Assembly: GCA_030407085.1 (NCBI GenBank)
Contig: CM059587.1
Location: 29,733,001-29,797,000 of the forward strand
Length of the DNA stretch: 64,000 nt
Direction of reading: 5' to 3'
Origin: Trichopria drosophilae
Taxonomy: Eukaryota > Arthropoda > Insecta > Hymenoptera > Diapriidae
A program made the position numbers and the translations under genes. Below are positions 61,523 to 64,000 of this stretch, piece by piece (the stretch's first letter is position 1; each line of letters starts with the position of its first letter). Under the pieces are notes generated by a model, which worked only from the letters and a program-made list of their open reading frames with translations, was not told the origin of the DNA and searched no databases.

Positions 61523-63035
61523 CCCAGCAAACGAAAATTCATTGAACATCCATTGAAATTCATTCACTGCTTCACTTCTCAATTTGTTTTCTTAGATTCC
61601 TCAATGAATTTCAATGAGAAAATGTGTTTCAATGATTTTGAATGGTGCTAATGAAAAGTTGTTCGATTTAACGATTTTGAATTGGAAAATAGTGGAATGA
61701 AGAAATGCTTTCGTTGAATGAATTTAAATTGAAAAGTGCGAATAGAACAATTGCAAGTTGAATGAATTTCAATTAAAAAAATAGTTACACTTGCCTCGAA
61801 TGAATTTGAATGGATAGTTAATTATTACAGGACAACAATTTTAATGATTTTGAATCGAAAAAAAAATTGGATCAAAATGCAACCGATATGAATGAAATCG
61901 AATCGGTTATTACTAATAGCAAGGTTGGGAGGTAAATGATTTTGAATGGAAATAAAATATTTAAATGAAATAATCGTTCAAAAAAGACCAAAAAGTTGTT
62001 CTTTACTAATTTTTTACGAGAAATTCAAAGATTGTATAATAAAAATTGTGAAAAAATTTGTTGACCCAAAACAATTTTTTCCTTGAAAAGAAATGTAATT
62101 TTTTTAAATCCATGCGTAATTATTTCGGAAAAACGTTTTTCACCAAACTTTTTTTGAATGTTTAAATTAATTTAGCGAATTTTCAATCGGTCAAAGAAAG
62201 TCGTTGTTGAGTAACTTTTGAAGCGGAAGTCAGTGGTGTTGGAATAAAAAATGTAAAAATTTGTTTTTAAATTTAATTTCTTTAAATCCATCCGTAATTT
62301 AAAAAAAAAAGTGTTTTTATATTTACCCAAATTTTTGAAATTTTTAAATTAGTTTAGAAGAAAGTAGTAATGTAAAAATCAAAATTAAAAATTACTGAAA
62401 CGAATTTTCAAAATTTGATTTTCATAAAGGCAATTCTAACAATTTGTATGCTCTCTTAAAAAAAATCAAAGAAATTTGTCGAGAATTCACCGAGAATTTT
62501 CTCCAATATCGAAAAATCATTTATTATAGAAAATTTTCGGCCAATTATTTTTTTTAACTTTGATTACTACTCAATAGTACCCCCTTAAGAGAGTCTAATT
62601 TACTCTAAAAGATTTTAATTAATAAATATAAATTATTCCAACTTTTTCAGGTATTCTGCCAGATTTACACCTCGAAAAACACCATGGTACTAGAAAATTA
62701 CTACAATTTTAGTTTTAGCAATAATTTTCCCTTCCTATGTGATAAGATGTACCATAATATAATAATAAATAATTCGAAACATTAATATATAAAATATGCA
62801 ACCTTTTATTAATATAAAATCATTAAAAAATGCGAAAGCCAATGAAATTGAATGAATTTCAATAATATATTAAGCACGTACTGAAATAAATGATTTTTAA
62901 ATGATATAAAATCATTGGTTACAGCTCTGTTGCATAGATTTCTATTGATATTCAGTGATTAAGAAAACTAATTCAAATTCATTGTGATTCATTCAAAATT
63001 ACTCAATGAATTTCAATTAATTTTCGTTTGCTGGG
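61523..63035. mobile_element. 1.5-kb inverted-repeat element interrupting an ORF
   Basis: 17-bp perfect TIRs, CCCAGCAAACGAAAATT and its inverse. The bodies near both ends are made of degenerate TCAATGAATTTCAATG words. A 2-bp GA is shared at both flanks. It lacks an ORF of its own. Confidence 0.75.
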
Positions 63036-63341
63036 GAAGCATTTGTGGAGGAAGTATCACAATTTATGAGAGATTCGTCACAGTAATTATCATCCACAAT
63101 CGAATTTTCAATTAAGTTTTGTTTCTTGACAGAGGGAAGCAAAAAAGAATCTTGAGTGGGATTAGTTGAACAATTAGAAACATCAGAAACAACCGATATA
63201 TCTTATTTTTTGCACAAGCTTACGTTTTACAATTTCGACAACATCTTCACAACAAGAGCTACAATTTTGTGGCACTTTAATTTGTGTCGATGTCACACGA
63301 CGAAGAGAAGCTTTTTTCTTATGCTTTGCTTTTTGAGTAGG
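63036..63341 (-). pseudogene. 5' part of a split acidic ORF (with frameshift)
   Basis: On the minus strand it begins CNPTQKAKHKKKASLRRV and CSSCCEDVVEIVKRKL. It then changes frame at an A-run near 63205 and continues DISVVSDVSNC and CDESLINCDTSSTNAS up to the element. A basic start then an acidic end suggests a nuclear protein. It is either decayed or carries a sequencing indel. Confidence 0.35.
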
Positions 63342-63459
63342 ATTACAACACCTTCTTTAAATGGCTGACATTATAAAACTAACTATTATTTAGAATCAAA
63401 AGTGAGATGCAGGTTAAAGAGGTTCTAAAGTGATCCACTGGTAAGAGAGGAAATTTCAA

Positions 63460-63742
63460 CCAGAAACGTAAATAAAAGATGATTGAATAAAATGTTCAAA
63501 ATTTAAGCTCTGTAAGGGCAATTATAAGCACTATTAACAGTTTCCTAGAAAATACCAAAGATACTGATTGAGAACTGATTGAGAATTTTCGGAAATAAGT
63601 GATTTTTATTTATTTTCGAAAATTCTCAGTCGGTTTTCAATTAATGGCATTTTCTAGGATACCTTCTATAGTAATTAAAATTGCCCTTACAAAGCCCGAA
63701 CTTTGAAAAATCGATTCAGTCATTTTTTATTTACGGTTTTTA
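63460..63742. repeat. Dispersed repeat R2, foldback form
   Basis: The left arm (AACGTAAATAAAAGATGATT, then GCTCTGTAAGGGCAATTAT) is inverted on the right (ATTGCCCTTACAAAGC, then TTTTTTATTTACGGTTTTTA). The left arm and its upstream extension from 63418 resemble 39858-40050. Confidence 0.7.
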
Positions 63743-64000
63743 ATGATTATTTTTCGCGACTAGATTTCAGCCAATCAGAGCGCGATATTCAAAGGGTTCT
63801 ATGGTCATTTGTTTAAAATTATACTGGAAATTCCACGGCAGCTCCTGGAAATTGTATTCGAAAATTGCACGCTCGCTACTCATTTGTTAAAACTTCTAAA
63901 TTCATATATTCGTCTCTCCTCTCTGCTCAGCTGTGACCTCAAATACCGGTCACAAAAAATAATCCGTCGAATACCCCTCTAACTTTCCTATGCGAACAAA

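Overview
This is a window of AT-rich nuclear DNA from an insect. The signs are long introns with canonical GT..AG splice sites, a short interstitial (CCTAA)n tract of the insect telomere type near 22.86 kb, tRNA-derived SINEs, and a dense population of small inverted-repeat (foldback/MITE) elements. The telomere motif argues against flies. A hymenopteran or another non-dipteran insect fits, but the sequence alone does not settle the order. There are no prokaryotic features.

Two genuine protein-coding genes can be read, lying tail to tail. (1) Plus strand, 9694-49924: a Dbl-family Rho guanine nucleotide exchange factor orthologous to MCF2L/DBS. Fifteen coding exons can be joined with consistent splice phase at every junction into about 1,020 residues, with the family order CRAL-TRIO (Sec14), spectrin-like helical region, DH, PH, SH3. 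The extreme 5' end is not certain: the first visible exon opens at a splice acceptor, so upstream exons may lie further left or outside the window. (2) Minus strand, 58627-55998: SGF29, the tandem-Tudor H3K4me3 reader of the SAGA/ATAC acetyltransferase complexes. It is complete in five coding exons (293 residues), with all aromatic-cage and acidic-pocket residues present.

Layout. 1-9.7 kb: non-coding DNA with tandem repeats, foldbacks, a complex GAGTGAA-motif element, a SINE with a perfect 16-bp target duplication and a decayed Penelope-like reverse-transcriptase fragment. 9.7-49.9 kb: the GEF gene, whose introns carry most of the repeats. 49.9-55.9 kb: GEF 3' UTR or intergenic DNA with a pogo-like MITE and a 1.3-kb foldback, ending in opposed poly(A) signals about 30 bp apart. 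56.0-58.6 kb: SGF29, followed by a compact promoter with CRE, CCAAT and NRF1 motifs. 59-64 kb: intergenic, with a 943-bp near-perfect foldback and a 1.5-kb inverted-repeat element that splits an acidic open reading frame.

The observations most worth following are: a perfect NRF1-type palindrome 78 bp upstream of an ATG at the start of the DH exon, suggesting an internal promoter for an N-terminally truncated GEF; a short element with perfect 40-bp inverted repeats and an 8-bp target duplication; a foldback whose conceptual removal restores an open frame; a tight 45-bp hairpin in an SGF29 intron; and at least six foldbacks that share the same terminal motif but have unrelated interiors.
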